Positions 1 through 9,212 of a stretch of 64,000 bases of DNA are shown here, piece by piece. Both the position numbers and the translations under genes were made by a program. The DNA lies in NCBI RefSeq assembly GCF_002245625.1, contig NZ_NOIG01000005.1, positions 62,001 to 126,000 of the forward strand. The letters are read 5' to 3'. The stretch comes from Acidovorax kalamii. GTDB taxonomy: Bacteria > Pseudomonadota > Gammaproteobacteria > Burkholderiales > Burkholderiaceae_C. Each line of letters opens with the position of its first letter. Positions within the stretch are counted from its first letter, which is position 1. The notes under the pieces are model-generated. The model did no database searches. It had not been told where the DNA came from and saw only the letters and a program-made list of their open reading frames with translations.

Positions 1-255
1 GCCCAGCGGCTGGCTGTGGGTGTGCAGGATCTTCGTGCCGCGCGGGAACACCTCCACCCCGAGGCGCTGCACCACGGCCATCGCCTCGGCCTTGTTGCGG
101 GCGATTTGCCAGCTGGTGTCGGCATCGTCGCGGTAGTGGTCGATGCGGAAGTCCACATCATCGGCAATGGTGGCCAGCAGCGTGGGCACGTCCTGCTGTT
201 CAAAGGCGGTCAGCACGCGGTCGATGGGGAAGGTGAGCGGCGGGTTGGTCGTCAT
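1..255 (-). CDS. SnoaL-like (NTF2 fold) family protein, partial
   Basis: The first 85 codons of a leftward gene that runs off the left edge. It starts at ATG 255 (MTTNPPLTFPID). The visible part fits the N-terminal half of the SnoaL-like nuclear-transport-factor-2 fold: a helix (VLTAFEQQDVPTLLATI) followed by strands containing DDVDFRIDHYRDDADTSW. Members of this fold are small enzymes or ligand-binding proteins, and the substrate cannot be told from this fragment. It lies about 150 bp from the LysR gene that follows, in the same orientation. No catalytic residue can be assigned because the C-terminal half is missing. Confidence 0.6.
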   Translation of the reverse strand, partial: MTTNPPLTFPIDRVLTAFEQQDVPTLLATIADDVDFRIDHYRDDADTSWQIARNKAEAMAVVQRLGVEVFPRGTKILHTHSQPLG

Positions 256-405
256 GTCAGGTCTCCGGTGGGTGGTGGGGTCAATCCATCAAACAAACCC
301 TGGCCAGGGAGCCGCCACTGTAGGCAGAGCCCGGCGCCCACACAACGATGGAATTTGTGGGTCTGGGCGATAAAAAACCAATGGGAAGGCGGCCAAGACT
401 GGCAC

Positions 406-1308
406 TCAGTCAGAGATCCCGGGCACCTGCCGCAGATAGGCATGCAGTGCCGCAATCGACTGGCGCACCTTGGCGGGCTGCGCATCGCGCTGCGGCGTCA
501 CGGCCCAGATGTCCAGCGTGCCAAACGACCACTCGGGCAGCAGCCGCACCAGCCGCCCGGCCTGCAGTGCCTCGTGCGCGTCCATGCTGCCCACCAGCGC
601 CAGGCCCAGCCCGGCCTCGCACATCTGCTGAATGGACAGCTGGTTGTTGCTGGCAATGCGGGGCTCCACCCGCAGCGCGCGCGGCTCGCCCGCCGGGCTG
701 CGAAGGTCCAGCAGCAGCCCGCCCCCTTCACGCGCAAAGCCCAGCCAGCTGTGGGTGAGCAGCGCATCGGGGTCGCGCGGCGCGCCATGCTGCGCCAGCC
801 ACTGCGGCGACGCCGCCAGGTACCACTGCATGCCACACAGCCTGCGCGCCGCCCAGGTCGAGTCCGACAGCCGCCCGAAGCGCACCGCCAGGTCGATGCG
901 CGCATTGATGAGGTCGATGGGGGAATCGTCCACCAGCAGCCGCAGGCGCAGCGCCGGGTGGGCGGCCAGCAATTCGCCCAGCGCGGGCGCAATGTGGCGC
1001 GCAAAACCCACCGTGGCCGACAGGCGCAGCTCGCCGCTGGGTTCGTCGCGCGAGGCCGCCAGCTCGGCCCGCGCCTGCTCGGCGGCGGCCCACATGGCGG
1101 CGCAGCGCGCGTGATAGCGCTGGCCCGCCTCGGTCAGCGCCAGCTTGCGGGTGGAGCGGTGCAGCAGCGTCACGCCGCCATCGCTTTCGAGCTTGCGCAC
1201 CTGCTGGCTCACGGCCGAGGTGCTCATGCCCAGCGCACGCGCGGCGCCGCTCATCGATCCGTGTTGCACCACGGCGGCAAACACGGCCATGCGTTTGAGG
1301 TCTTCCAT
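406..1308 (-). CDS. LysR-family transcriptional regulator
   Basis: A 300-residue protein of normal LysR length. The N-terminal winged helix-turn-helix is clear at about residues 5-60 (FAAVVQHGSMSGAARALG, then STSAVSQQVRKLE). The remainder fits the periplasmic-binding-protein-like effector domain. The start of RLSATVGFARHIAPALGELL is typical of the subfamily that regulates neighbouring oxidoreductase or pathway genes. It is divergent from the NAD(P)H-binding protein at 1419-2060 with a 110-bp gap, so that gene is the likely target. The effector is unknown. Confidence 0.93.
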   Translation of the reverse strand: MEDLKRMAVFAAVVQHGSMSGAARALGMSTSAVSQQVRKLESDGGVTLLHRSTRKLALTEAGQRYHARCAAMWAAAEQARAELAASRDEPSGELRLSATVGFARHIAPALGELLAAHPALRLRLLVDDSPIDLINARIDLAVRFGRLSDSTWAARRLCGMQWYLAASPQWLAQHGAPRDPDALLTHSWLGFAREGGGLLLDLRSPAGEPRALRVEPRIASNNQLSIQQMCEAGLGLALVGSMDAHEALQAGRLVRLLPEWSFGTLDIWAVTPQRDAQPAKVRQSIAALHAYLRQVPGISD

Positions 1309-1418
1309 GGGGTAATTGTGAAGTACAGCTTCAAGGAGAAGGCATTTTTAGCCCTCTACCGCGCACTTTGACAAGCCCGTAATCTCACCCCATCGCAACT
1401 TTGACCCCAGGAAACCCC

Positions 1419-2060
1419 ATGAACATCGCCCTGATCGGTGCCACCGGCTTTGTCGGCTCGGCCGTGCTGAATGAACTGCTGCAACGCGGCCACCGCGTGA
1501 CTGTGCTGGCCCGCAACCCCGGCAAGCTCACCACCCGCGGGGGCCTCACGGTGGTGGCTGCCGACGCGCAAGATGCTGCCCAGGTCGCCCAGGCCGCCGC
1601 AGGCCACGACGCGGTGGTGAGCGCCTACAACCCCGGCTGGACGGTGCCCGATATCCACGACCAGTTCCTCAAGGGCACCCGCGCCACCATCGACGGCACC
1701 AAGCAGGCCGGCGTGCGCCGCTTTCTGATGGTGGGCGGTGCAGGCAGCCTGTTTGTGGCGCCGGGCCTGCAACTGGTGGACACGCCCCAGTTCCCCGCCG
1801 AATGGAAGCAGGGCGCCCTGGCCGCCCGCGAGGCGCTGAACTGGATCCGCACCGAAAACACGCTGGACTGGACCTTCCTCTCGCCCCCCATCCTGCTGCA
1901 GCCCGGCGAGCGCTCGGGCCAGTACCGCCTGGGCGACGAAGCCCCGCTGATGAACGGCGAGCAGCCCGGCAGCATCAGCGTGGCCGACCTGGCCGTGGCC
2001 ATCGTGGACGAGCTGGAAACGCCGCGCCATGTGCAAAAGCGGTTCACGGTGGCGAACTGA
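1419..2060 (+). CDS. NAD(P)H-binding atypical short-chain reductase (YwnB/NmrA-like)
   Basis: A 213-residue protein beginning MNIALIGATGFVG, an ATG start at 1419 that puts the dinucleotide-binding GxxGxxG at residues 7-13. A second conserved stretch, VSAYNPGWTVPDIHDQFL, and LMVGGAGSLFVAPG fit the NAD(P)H-binding domain of NmrA/YwnB-like reductases, a one-domain Rossmann protein of about 210 residues. An upstream TTG at 1401 could extend it by six residues but adds no conserved sequence. It is divergently transcribed from the LysR gene at 406-1308 and is its probable target. The gene is followed by a strong intrinsic terminator. The substrate is unknown. Confidence 0.88.
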   Translation: MNIALIGATGFVGSAVLNELLQRGHRVTVLARNPGKLTTRGGLTVVAADAQDAAQVAQAAAGHDAVVSAYNPGWTVPDIHDQFLKGTRATIDGTKQAGVRRFLMVGGAGSLFVAPGLQLVDTPQFPAEWKQGALAAREALNWIRTENTLDWTFLSPPILLQPGERSGQYRLGDEAPLMNGEQPGSISVADLAVAIVDELETPRHVQKRFTVAN

Positions 2061-2081
2061 GCCTTTCCGGATTGACAGGGT

Positions 2082-2109
2082 CTGCGCCCAGTGGGCGCAG
2101 CCTTTTTTT
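2082..2109 (+). terminator. Intrinsic terminator after the reductase gene
   Basis: A hairpin ctgcgccca/gtgggcgcag with almost no loop, followed by cc and seven T residues, 22 bp after the stop codon of the reductase. It also separates this gene from the convergent CPBP-type gene. Confidence 0.85.
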
Positions 2110-2115
2110 GTTACT

Positions 2116-2814
2116 TCAGGAAAAAGCCGCCAGGTCGATCAGTGTGTGGCCCAGCACTATGGGCCACAGGGTTCTCCAGTGCAGGAACCAGCGGCACATC
2201 ACCCCATGCGCAAAGAAGGCCGCGATCACGCCGTGCCTGCCGTGCTCCCAGTGCGCCAGCGCGAAAATGGTTGATACGCAGAGTGTGAAGCGCATTTCTG
2301 AAGGATGTTGGCGGGCACTGGCGTACAGCAGCCATGGCAGCCCAATGAAAAAGATGCTCTCCACCAGCCCTGCGCTGACTGCCGCATAGATTTGCAACGC
2401 CGCACCCGCCAGGCCCTGAGGGAAAAGTTGCACCAACTGGAAGCTGCCAGGCGACGGGCCGAGCACCCGCCACGACAGGTTTCTCGCCACCAGAAAGGCC
2501 AGCCCTGCGGTGACGAACACCATCAGCCCCTGACCTGTAAGCGGCCACAGGTTTTTTCCGAGCGGCACGAGTCCGTAGTGTGATGGGCGCAATGCGGCTT
2601 TGTGGGCGAGCAGCCCCAGCAAGAGAGCCGGAAGCACTATCCATTGAAGCCCGTCAACCGCCCAGAAGGTCGGTGCTCCCCGGCTTCCCAGGGCCGGTAG
2701 GTAAAAGCCATTGAGTTGCCAGACGAGCAGCACCGGGATCAGGGACCAGCCCACGAGCAGCTGTTGCCTGGTAGTGAGAAAAAACGGCCGTTTCAATGTC
2801 GAGATCAAGCGCAT
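2116..2814 (-). CDS. CPBP-type (CAAX-like) intramembrane protein, motif 1 degenerate
   Basis: A 232-residue multi-pass membrane protein with about seven hydrophobic segments. Two of the three glutamic-endopeptidase signatures are visible: FALAH at 184-188 and HTLID at 223-227. The first signature, normally EExxxR, is here VESIFFIG around Glu152, so one Glu and the Arg are missing. Members with intact motifs are intramembrane proteases (prenyl-protein, bacteriocin or regulatory functions). This one may be inactive or may belong to a divergent branch. It is convergent with the reductase gene and lies 178 bp upstream of the TRAP operon's last gene; that gap holds no gene. Confidence 0.7.
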   Translation of the reverse strand: MRLISTLKRPFFLTTRQQLLVGWSLIPVLLVWQLNGFYLPALGSRGAPTFWAVDGLQWIVLPALLLGLLAHKAALRPSHYGLVPLGKNLWPLTGQGLMVFVTAGLAFLVARNLSWRVLGPSPGSFQLVQLFPQGLAGAALQIYAAVSAGLVESIFFIGLPWLLYASARQHPSEMRFTLCVSTIFALAHWEHGRHGVIAAFFAHGVMCRWFLHWRTLWPIVLGHTLIDLAAFS

Positions 2815-2992
2815 CTCCGGGGTCCTGGTGGGGGGGGCATCCCGTTCACCTGTCTCGGAAAGCTTTGACCGGTGCGGGGAGGATCATCTTCTCCGCCGCC
2901 GGATGGCCGAGCCGCATCGCCGAACACCTGGGCGTGAAATAGTCCCCAATGCGCCCCCCAGATACATCTGCAGGCGCGTTCGGCGGGATCTC

Positions 2993-4273
2993 TCACCCGA
3001 TAAACCACCGCATTGGCACCAGCACGATCGACGGAAACAGCACCATCAGGAACATCATGGCGAACTGCGCTGCCATGAAGGGGATCACTCCGCGCGTGAC
3101 TTCGTCCATGCGCATTTTGCCCACACCTGCCACCACGTTCAGCACCGTGCCCACGGGTGGGGTGATCAGCCCGATGGCGTTGTTCATGATGAACAGCACG
3201 CCGAAGTAGACCGGGTCGATGCCTGCGGCCTTCACCACCGGCATCAGCACCGGGGTCAGGATCAGGATGGTGGGCGTCATGTCCATCGCGGTGCCCACGG
3301 CCATCACCAGCACCATGATGGCGATGAGCAGCAGCGTGGGGTGTTCCATCAGCGGCTTGAGCAGGCCCACCAGCTGGCGCGGGATGTCGGCCACGGTGAT
3401 GAGCCAGGCGCTGACCATCGCGGCGGCCACCAGGAACATGATCACGGCCGTGGTCTTGGCGGCGCTGATGAATACGTCGGTGAGCTGGCGCCAGTGCAGC
3501 TCGCGGTAGACCAGCGTGGCCACCAGCAGGGCATACACCGCAGCTACCGCCGCAGCCTCGGTGGGCGTGAAGACGCCCATCTTCAGGCCCACGATCACGA
3601 TGACCGGCAGGAACAGCGCCCAGGTCGATTCCTTGAGCGCCTGCAGCTTCTCGGCCCTGGACGCCTTGGGCGGCGGCGTGACGTTTTCGCGCTGAGACAC
3701 CCAGTACCAGGTGATGGCAATGGCCAGGCCCATCAATAGACCCGGAACGATGCCCGCCAGAAAGAGCTTGCTGATCGACACGTTGGCCGCCACGCCAAAC
3801 ACCACAAAGCCGATGGAGGGCGGAATGACCGGCGCGATGATGCCAGCCGAGGCAATCAGCCCGCCCGCGCGCGCCTTGTCGTGCCCGGCTTTCACCATCA
3901 TGGGTAGCAGCAGGGCCGCCAATGCAGCGGTGTCCGCCACGGCCGAGCCGGAAAGCGCCGCCAAAAGGCAGGCCGCCAGGATGGCCACAAACCCCAGCCC
4001 GCCGCGCCGGTGGCCCACCAGCACCAGGGCCAGCCGCACGATGCGCTGCGACAGCCCACCCACATTCATGATCTCGCCGGCGAGCATGAAGAAGGGCACG
4101 GCCAGCAGCGGAAAGCTGTCGGCCCCGTTGATGACGTTCTGCGCCAGGATCTGTGCGTCGAACAGATCCAGGTGCCACATGAGGGCGACGCCGGACACGA
4201 GCAGTGCATAGGCAATCGGCACGCCGATGGCCATGGCGGCCAGCAGGGAGCCGAGGAAGATGAATACCGTCAT
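2993..4273 (-). CDS. dctM: TRAP transporter large permease (DctM family)
   Basis: A 426-residue hydrophobic protein of the size and pattern of the TRAP large membrane subunit (about 12 segments). Typical sequence includes FIFLGSLLAAMAIGVPIAYA at the start, PLLAVPFFMLAGEIMNVGG at about 55, GSAVADTAALAALLLP at about 108 and IMNNAIGLITPPVGTVLNV near 370. It drives substrate import with the Na+ or H+ gradient in the inner membrane. It is the last gene of the leftward operon, 33 bp after the small permease. The neighbouring dehydratase and FAH-family enzyme suggest a sugar acid rather than a C4-dicarboxylate as substrate; that is an inference. Confidence 0.95.
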   Translation of the reverse strand: MTVFIFLGSLLAAMAIGVPIAYALLVSGVALMWHLDLFDAQILAQNVINGADSFPLLAVPFFMLAGEIMNVGGLSQRIVRLALVLVGHRRGGLGFVAILAACLLAALSGSAVADTAALAALLLPMMVKAGHDKARAGGLIASAGIIAPVIPPSIGFVVFGVAANVSISKLFLAGIVPGLLMGLAIAITWYWVSQRENVTPPPKASRAEKLQALKESTWALFLPVIVIVGLKMGVFTPTEAAAVAAVYALLVATLVYRELHWRQLTDVFISAAKTTAVIMFLVAAAMVSAWLITVADIPRQLVGLLKPLMEHPTLLLIAIMVLVMAVGTAMDMTPTILILTPVLMPVVKAAGIDPVYFGVLFIMNNAIGLITPPVGTVLNVVAGVGKMRMDEVTRGVIPFMAAQFAMMFLMVLFPSIVLVPMRWFIG

Positions 4274-4306
4274 GGGTGGGCTCTCCAGGTCATTGCGGTG
4301 CAGGGT

Positions 4307-4876
4307 TCACTTGCGCGATGCGATGGGCGCCGGAGCCTCGTGGGGCACTTGGCTGCCCACGGCCGCCAGCTCCTCGGATTCGGCGATGCGAACCAGCTCG
4401 CCGTCCGGCATCTGGCCCGACACGATGCGCCACAGGTCCAGCGCCAGCAGCAAGCCCGCGGCCACGGCAAACACCACGCCCGACGCATAGAAGATGGCCA
4501 TGGACGCCCCCGTGACCGGTGCATCCACATCCCAGTTGATGCGCGCCTGCGCCAGCGCGCCGCTGAACAGCAGCCAGGTGCACCAGATCATCAGCGCGTA
4601 GCTCAGGCCCAAGCAAATGCGCTGGCCCAGCGGCGGCAGGCGCGCCAGCAAAAAGTCCGTGCCCAGGTGGCCCCGCTCACGCACCGCCACGATGGCGCCC
4701 AAAAAAGTGATCCACACAAACAGCCAGCGCGAGACCTCCTCGCTGATGGCGATGCCGGAGTTGAACGCATAGCGCAGCACCACGTTGCCGAACACCATCA
4801 CCACCATCACGGCCAGCGCCAGGGCAATGAGCAGGTTGATGGCGCGGCAGCAGCGGTCGATGAAGGCGTTCAGCAT
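4307..4876 (-). CDS. dctQ: TRAP transporter small permease (DctQ family)
   Basis: A 189-residue protein with four hydrophobic segments, the usual layout of the TRAP small membrane subunit. The first is LLIALALAVMVVMVFGNVVL. The stretch GIAISEEVSRWLFVWITFLG at about 40-60 is the conserved signature of DctQ proteins. It pairs with DctM just downstream in the inner membrane. The C-terminus has an extension of about 30 polar residues. It sits between the FAH-family gene (27-bp gap) and dctM in one leftward transcription unit. Confidence 0.94.
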   Translation of the reverse strand: MLNAFIDRCCRAINLLIALALAVMVVMVFGNVVLRYAFNSGIAISEEVSRWLFVWITFLGAIVAVRERGHLGTDFLLARLPPLGQRICLGLSYALMIWCTWLLFSGALAQARINWDVDAPVTGASMAIFYASGVVFAVAAGLLLALDLWRIVSGQMPDGELVRIAESEELAAVGSQVPHEAPAPIASRK

Positions 4877-4903
4877 CTTTGTCTCCTGTTTTTCTTTGGG
4901 GCG

Positions 4904-6133
4904 TCAGAGCGTTGAGCCCTGCAGCAGTCCGCGCTGCGCCAGGTTGGCCATGAAGGCACGCAGACCAAAGCGCCACGGCGGCGCGGCCTCGCTGTGCGCC
5001 ACGCGGTTGTGCAGGCCACCCAGCCAGGCGCTCTGGATGGACACCAGGTCGCCCAGCTTGTGGGTGAAGCCGCTGCCCGGCTGATCGCGGTCTTCGATGG
5101 GCGCGAACAGCGTGCCCATGAACAGCATGAAGCCGTCCGGGTACTGGTGCGCGGCCAGTGTCTGCGCCACCAGGTCCGTGGGGTCGCGGCTGATGCTGGC
5201 CATGGTGTTGATGCCGCGCAGCTCGAAGCCGTCCGCGCCCGCCACGCGCAGGTGCACCGTCTCCTTGCGCACCTGTTCCAGCCCGAAGCTGCCGTCAAAC
5301 AGGCGGATGAACGGGCCTAAAGCGCACGATGCGTTGTTGTCCTTGGCCTTGCCCAGCAGCAGGGCGCTGCGGCCCTCGATGTCGCGCAGGTTCACGTCGT
5401 TGCCCAGCGTGGCGCCCACGATCTGGCCCCGGCTGTTCACGGCCAGCACCACCTCGGGCTCGGGGTTGTTCCAGGCCGAATCGGAGCGGATGCCGATGTC
5501 GTCGCCACAGCCCACCGAGGCCAGCACGGGCGCCTTGGTGAACACCTCGGCGTCTGGGCCGATGCCCACCTCCAGGTACTGCGACCACAGGCCTTTGTCC
5601 TGCAGCAGCGCCTTCAGGCGCATGGCCTCGGGCGATCCGGGGCGGATGTCCGCCAGGTTCTCGCCGATGAGGCCGATGACCTGGCTGCGCAGGCCCTGTG
5701 CACGGGTGGCGTCGCCGCGCGCCTGTTCTTCGATCACGCGCTCGATCAGGCTGGCGGCAAAGGTCACGCCCGCCGCCTTCACCACCTGCAAGTCGCACGG
5801 GGCCAGCAGCCAGGGGCGCGTGGCGTCGCGCGCGCCGGGCAGGCTGTTGGCCAGCAGGTCTTCCACGCTGCACAGGTACTGGCCGGTGGCGCTGCGCGCA
5901 GCTTCGGCCGGTGCCAGGGTGTCCAGCAGCGTGCTCACGGTGGGGTAGTGCGCGCTCAGGTCGAACACGCCTTCAGGCCGCAGTGCCACCACCGCAGGGC
6001 CAGGAGCGGCACCACTGGGCACCCACACCCTGCCCACCAGCGTGCCTTGCAAGCCGTCGTCGGGAAGCACTTGCAATGTTGCCTGGGGCGCACGGGCCCG
6101 TTCGGCAACTGCCGCTGCCGTCATATCGTTCAT
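4904..6133 (-). CDS. Fumarylacetoacetate-hydrolase-family enzyme, probable 2-keto-3-deoxy-sugar-acid dehydratase (AraD1-like)
   Basis: A 409-residue protein starting at ATG 6133, preceded by AAGGACT. The C-terminal half fits the FAH fold: VFTKAPVLASVGCGDDIGI, WNNPEPEVVLAVNSRGQIVG, LGNDVNLRDIEGRSALLLG and KAKDNNASCALGPFIRLFD. In sugar-acid pathways this branch dehydrates 2-keto-3-deoxy-pentonates to alpha-ketoglutarate semialdehyde after an IlvD/Edd enzyme. That enzyme is encoded immediately upstream (51-bp gap), which supports the assignment. No semialdehyde dehydrogenase gene lies in this cluster, so the last step must be encoded elsewhere. The exact sugar (arabonate, xylonate, galactarate-derived) cannot be read from the sequence. 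Confidence 0.85.
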   Translation of the reverse strand: MNDMTAAAVAERARAPQATLQVLPDDGLQGTLVGRVWVPSGAAPGPAVVALRPEGVFDLSAHYPTVSTLLDTLAPAEAARSATGQYLCSVEDLLANSLPGARDATRPWLLAPCDLQVVKAAGVTFAASLIERVIEEQARGDATRAQGLRSQVIGLIGENLADIRPGSPEAMRLKALLQDKGLWSQYLEVGIGPDAEVFTKAPVLASVGCGDDIGIRSDSAWNNPEPEVVLAVNSRGQIVGATLGNDVNLRDIEGRSALLLGKAKDNNASCALGPFIRLFDGSFGLEQVRKETVHLRVAGADGFELRGINTMASISRDPTDLVAQTLAAHQYPDGFMLFMGTLFAPIEDRDQPGSGFTHKLGDLVSIQSAWLGGLHNRVAHSEAAPPWRFGLRAFMANLAQRGLLQGSTL

Positions 6134-6184
6134 GGTGAGTCCTTCGAAAAAACGGGCGAGCGCCGGTGGCCCGCCCGTTGGTTG

Positions 6185-7966
6185 TCAGTGGTTGTGGCGC
6201 GGCGTCTTTTCGGAGATGCGCTGAAATGCCAGCGCAAAGTCCAGCGTGGCGCCGTCGGCCAATTGCCCTGTTTTTTCGCGGTACAGCGCCTCCCAGGGCG
6301 ACTGGCTTGCGGGCACCGGTGGGGCGGGCAGGTCGCGCTGTCGGCGCGCGATCTCTTTGGGTGACACCAGCGCATCGCAGCGTCCGGTGTTGAGGTCGAT
6401 GCGGATCGTGTCGCCACTTTGCAGCCAACTCAGCCCGCCGCCCACGGCGCTCTCGGGCGATGCGTTGAGGATGGAAGGGCTGTCTGCCGTGCCCGACTGG
6501 CGCCCGTCGCCCAGCGTGGGTAGGGTGTTGACGCCGCGCCGGATCAGTGCGTCGGGCGGCTGCATGTTCACCACTTCGGCCGAGCCGGGCCAGCCGATGG
6601 GACCCGCGCCGCGCATCACGAGGATGCAGCCTTCGTCGATGTTCAGAGTTGGATCGTTGATGCGCGCGTGGTAGTCGTCCGCGCCCTCGAACACCACGGC
6701 ACGGGCTTCGAAGATGCCCTCCTGCCCCGGGCGGCTCAGGTAGCGCTGGCGGAAGGCTTCGGAGATCACCGAGGTCTTCATGATCCCGAAGTCGAACAGG
6801 TTGCCGCTGAGCACCATGAACCCCGCCTTGTGCATGAGCGGGTTGCTGAACGGGCGGATCACCTCGCGGTCATGGGTCTCGCGGCCTTGCAGGTTCTCGC
6901 CCACCGTCTTGCCGGTCACGCTGGCGCAGTCGCCGTGCAGCTTGCCCGCCTGCTGCAGCTCCCACATCAGCGCGGGCACGCCACCGGCGCGGAAGAAACG
7001 CTCGCCCAAAAACTGGCCCGCAGGCTGCATGTTCAGCAGCAGGGGCAGGTCGTAGGCGTGGTCGGTCCAGTCCTGCGCGTCCAGCTGCACGCCCGCGTGC
7101 CGCGCCATGGCCATGATGTGCACTTGCGCGTTGCTGCTGCCGCCCGCCACGCTGACGACCGACAGCGCGTTCAGGAAACTCTCGCGCGTCAGGATGCGCG
7201 AGGGGCGCAGGTCTTCATACGCCATTTCCACGATGCGGCGCCCGGTCTCGTACGCCATCTGCCCGCGCTCGCGGTACGGCGCCGGGATGGCGGCGCAGCC
7301 CGGCAGCGACAGGCCCAGCGCCTCGGCCACCGCGTTCATGGTGGAGGCCGTGCCCATGGTGTTGCAGTGCCCGGCCGAGGGCGCGCTGTTGCAGGCGCGC
7401 TGCAGAAACTCTTCTTCGTCGATCTCGCCCGCAGCCAGCTGGCGGCGGCTACGCCAGATCACGGTGCCCGAGCCCACCAGCTGCCCTTCGTGCCAACCAT
7501 CGAGCATCGGTCCGCCCGACAGCACGATGGCCGGGATGTCTACCGTGGACGCGGCCATGATGCCGGCCGGCGTGGTCTTGTCGCAGCCCGTGGTCAGCAC
7601 CACCGCGTCGATGGGGTAACCGTACAGGATCTCCACCAGCCCCAGGTAGGCCAGGTTGCGGTCCAGCGCGGCGGTGGGGCGGCGGCAGTTTTCAAAGATG
7701 GGGTGGACGGGGAACTCCATTGGGATGCCGCCCGCATCGCGGATGCCGTCGCGCACGCGGCGCGCCAGGTCCAGGTGGATGCGATTGCAGGGCGACAGGT
7801 CGCTGCCCGTCTGCGCAATGCCGATGATGGGCCGGCCCGAGCGCAGCTCTTCGGGTGTGAGCCCGTAGTTCATGAACCGCTCCAGGTACAGCGCGGTCAT
7901 GTCCGAGCGCGCGGGTGCGGCAAACCAGTCGCGGGAGCGGAAGGGACGGCGGGGTGTTTTTGTCAT
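6185..7966 (-). CDS. IlvD/Edd-family sugar-acid dehydratase (arabonate/xylonate dehydratase-like)
   Basis: A 593-residue protein; ATG 7966 (MTKTPRRPFRSRDWF) is preferred over a TTG six codons upstream. Family features are clear: GIAQTGSDLSPCN with an iron-sulfur ligand Cys, TTGCDKTTPAG with the second Cys, CNSAPSAGHCNTMGTAST with the third, and C-terminal VVNMQPPDALIRRG. The start RSRDWFAAPARSDMTALYLER is typical of the pentonate dehydratase branch rather than of biosynthetic IlvD. It converts an aldonic acid to the 2-keto-3-deoxy acid in the cytoplasm, and the FAH-family gene downstream would act on that product. The binding protein gene lies 70 bp upstream in the same operon. Confidence 0.93.
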   Translation of the reverse strand: MTKTPRRPFRSRDWFAAPARSDMTALYLERFMNYGLTPEELRSGRPIIGIAQTGSDLSPCNRIHLDLARRVRDGIRDAGGIPMEFPVHPIFENCRRPTAALDRNLAYLGLVEILYGYPIDAVVLTTGCDKTTPAGIMAASTVDIPAIVLSGGPMLDGWHEGQLVGSGTVIWRSRRQLAAGEIDEEEFLQRACNSAPSAGHCNTMGTASTMNAVAEALGLSLPGCAAIPAPYRERGQMAYETGRRIVEMAYEDLRPSRILTRESFLNALSVVSVAGGSSNAQVHIMAMARHAGVQLDAQDWTDHAYDLPLLLNMQPAGQFLGERFFRAGGVPALMWELQQAGKLHGDCASVTGKTVGENLQGRETHDREVIRPFSNPLMHKAGFMVLSGNLFDFGIMKTSVISEAFRQRYLSRPGQEGIFEARAVVFEGADDYHARINDPTLNIDEGCILVMRGAGPIGWPGSAEVVNMQPPDALIRRGVNTLPTLGDGRQSGTADSPSILNASPESAVGGGLSWLQSGDTIRIDLNTGRCDALVSPKEIARRQRDLPAPPVPASQSPWEALYREKTGQLADGATLDFALAFQRISEKTPRHNH

Positions 7967-8036
7967 GGGGTCGGAGCGTCGCAAAAGAAGGGCCGGGCGC
8001 AGCCGGACACTGCGCCCCGGGTAACAAACCAGTGGC

Positions 8037-9056
8037 TTACTTGCCGCCCCGCGCCTTGGCCAGCTCGCCCATCAGCTCGCTGGTGGTCTCTTCACCAAAC
8101 TCCTTGCCGTACTTGGCCAGCACGGGTTGCAGCTTGGTGCGCAGCTTGGCCTGCTCGGCGGCGGGCAGCTCGGTGATCTGCATACCGGCCTTCTTCAGCT
8201 CGCCCAGGGCGGTTTCGCTGAAGGCGCGGATGGTCTTGCGCTCAAACAGCGTGGCCTCGCGCGCGGCCTCCTGCACGATCTTCCTTTCGTCGGCCGAGAG
8301 GCCGTCCCAGGTCTTCTTGGACATCAGCAGCACCCAGGCGCTGTACATGTGGCGCGACAGCACCAGGTGCTTTTGCACTTCATAGAACTTGCTGGCCAGG
8401 ATGGTGGCGGGCGGGTTTTCCTGGCCGTCGACGGCCTTTTGTTCCATGGCGGTGTACAGCTCGGTGAACGGCATGGGCGTGGCGTTGGTGCCCAGCGCGT
8501 TGAAGGTGTCGAGGAACAGGGGGCTCTGGATCACGCGCAGCTTCAGGCCCGCCAGATCGTCGGCCGTGTTGATGGGTCGGCGCGAGTTGGTCACATGGCG
8601 GAAGCCGTTTTCCCAGAAGCCCAGGCCGATCAGGCCCTTATCGGGCAGCATGGCCAGCAGCTTCTGGCCGAAGGGGCCGTCGAGCAAGGCGTCGGCTTCG
8701 GCCTCGGTGTTGAAAGTGAGAGGCAGGTTCAGCACGCCAAAGGGCTTGATCAGCGACATCAGCGTGGAAGAGTCCGGAATCGTCATCTCCAGCGTGCCGC
8801 CGCGCAAGGCCGAGGTCATGCTCACGTCGTTGCCGAGGGCGCCGCTGGCAAACAGCTTGGCGTTCATCTTGCCGCCGCTCTTGGCCTGCAGTCGCTCGGC
8901 AAAGTGGCGCACGGCCTGGGCCTGCGGGTGGTCGTCGCTCAGGCCGATGCCGACCTTGAAGGTGTGTTCCTTGACTTGGGCCGCGACGGGGGCGGTGAGG
9001 GCGGCCAGCAGCGTAGCGGCAAGCGCCAAGGATTTGGCGAGGGAATTGAATTGCAT
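8037..9056 (-). CDS. dctP: TRAP transporter substrate-binding protein (DctP family)
   Basis: A 339-residue periplasmic protein with a clear signal peptide ending near APVAAQ (about residue 26). The DctP pattern follows: FKVGIGLSDDHPQAQAVRHF, GLGFWENGFRHVTNSRRPI and LKLRVIQSPLFLDTFNALG with the conserved Arg that binds the substrate carboxylate. Next comes PMPFTELYTAMEQKAVDGQE. It delivers the substrate to the DctQ/DctM membrane subunits encoded downstream. It is the first gene of the leftward operon. A 156-bp region with the divergent LysR gene on its other side should carry the operon promoter and regulator sites. Confidence 0.95.
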   Translation of the reverse strand: MQFNSLAKSLALAATLLAALTAPVAAQVKEHTFKVGIGLSDDHPQAQAVRHFAERLQAKSGGKMNAKLFASGALGNDVSMTSALRGGTLEMTIPDSSTLMSLIKPFGVLNLPLTFNTEAEADALLDGPFGQKLLAMLPDKGLIGLGFWENGFRHVTNSRRPINTADDLAGLKLRVIQSPLFLDTFNALGTNATPMPFTELYTAMEQKAVDGQENPPATILASKFYEVQKHLVLSRHMYSAWVLLMSKKTWDGLSADERKIVQEAAREATLFERKTIRAFSETALGELKKAGMQITELPAAEQAKLRTKLQPVLAKYGKEFGEETTSELMGELAKARGGK

Positions 9057-9212
9057 GGTGTCTTGTCTCCGTTGGAATGGCTGACCCCGTTGGCGAGGCC
9101 TTCGGCGCCTGCGGCTTTTTTGGGGCCAGCCGTTATCGACGCAGAGCGAAGGTTAGGTTTCACGCCCCGGCCGGTCCACTGAATGTTTTGCGACAATCCA
9201 TTCCAATCGCTT

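Noticed and set aside
8127-9182. Long rightward frame opposite dctP and similar frames opposite the dehydratase, ankyrin, TPR and chemotaxis genes
   Set aside because: In GC-rich DNA these are shadows of well supported genes on the other strand.
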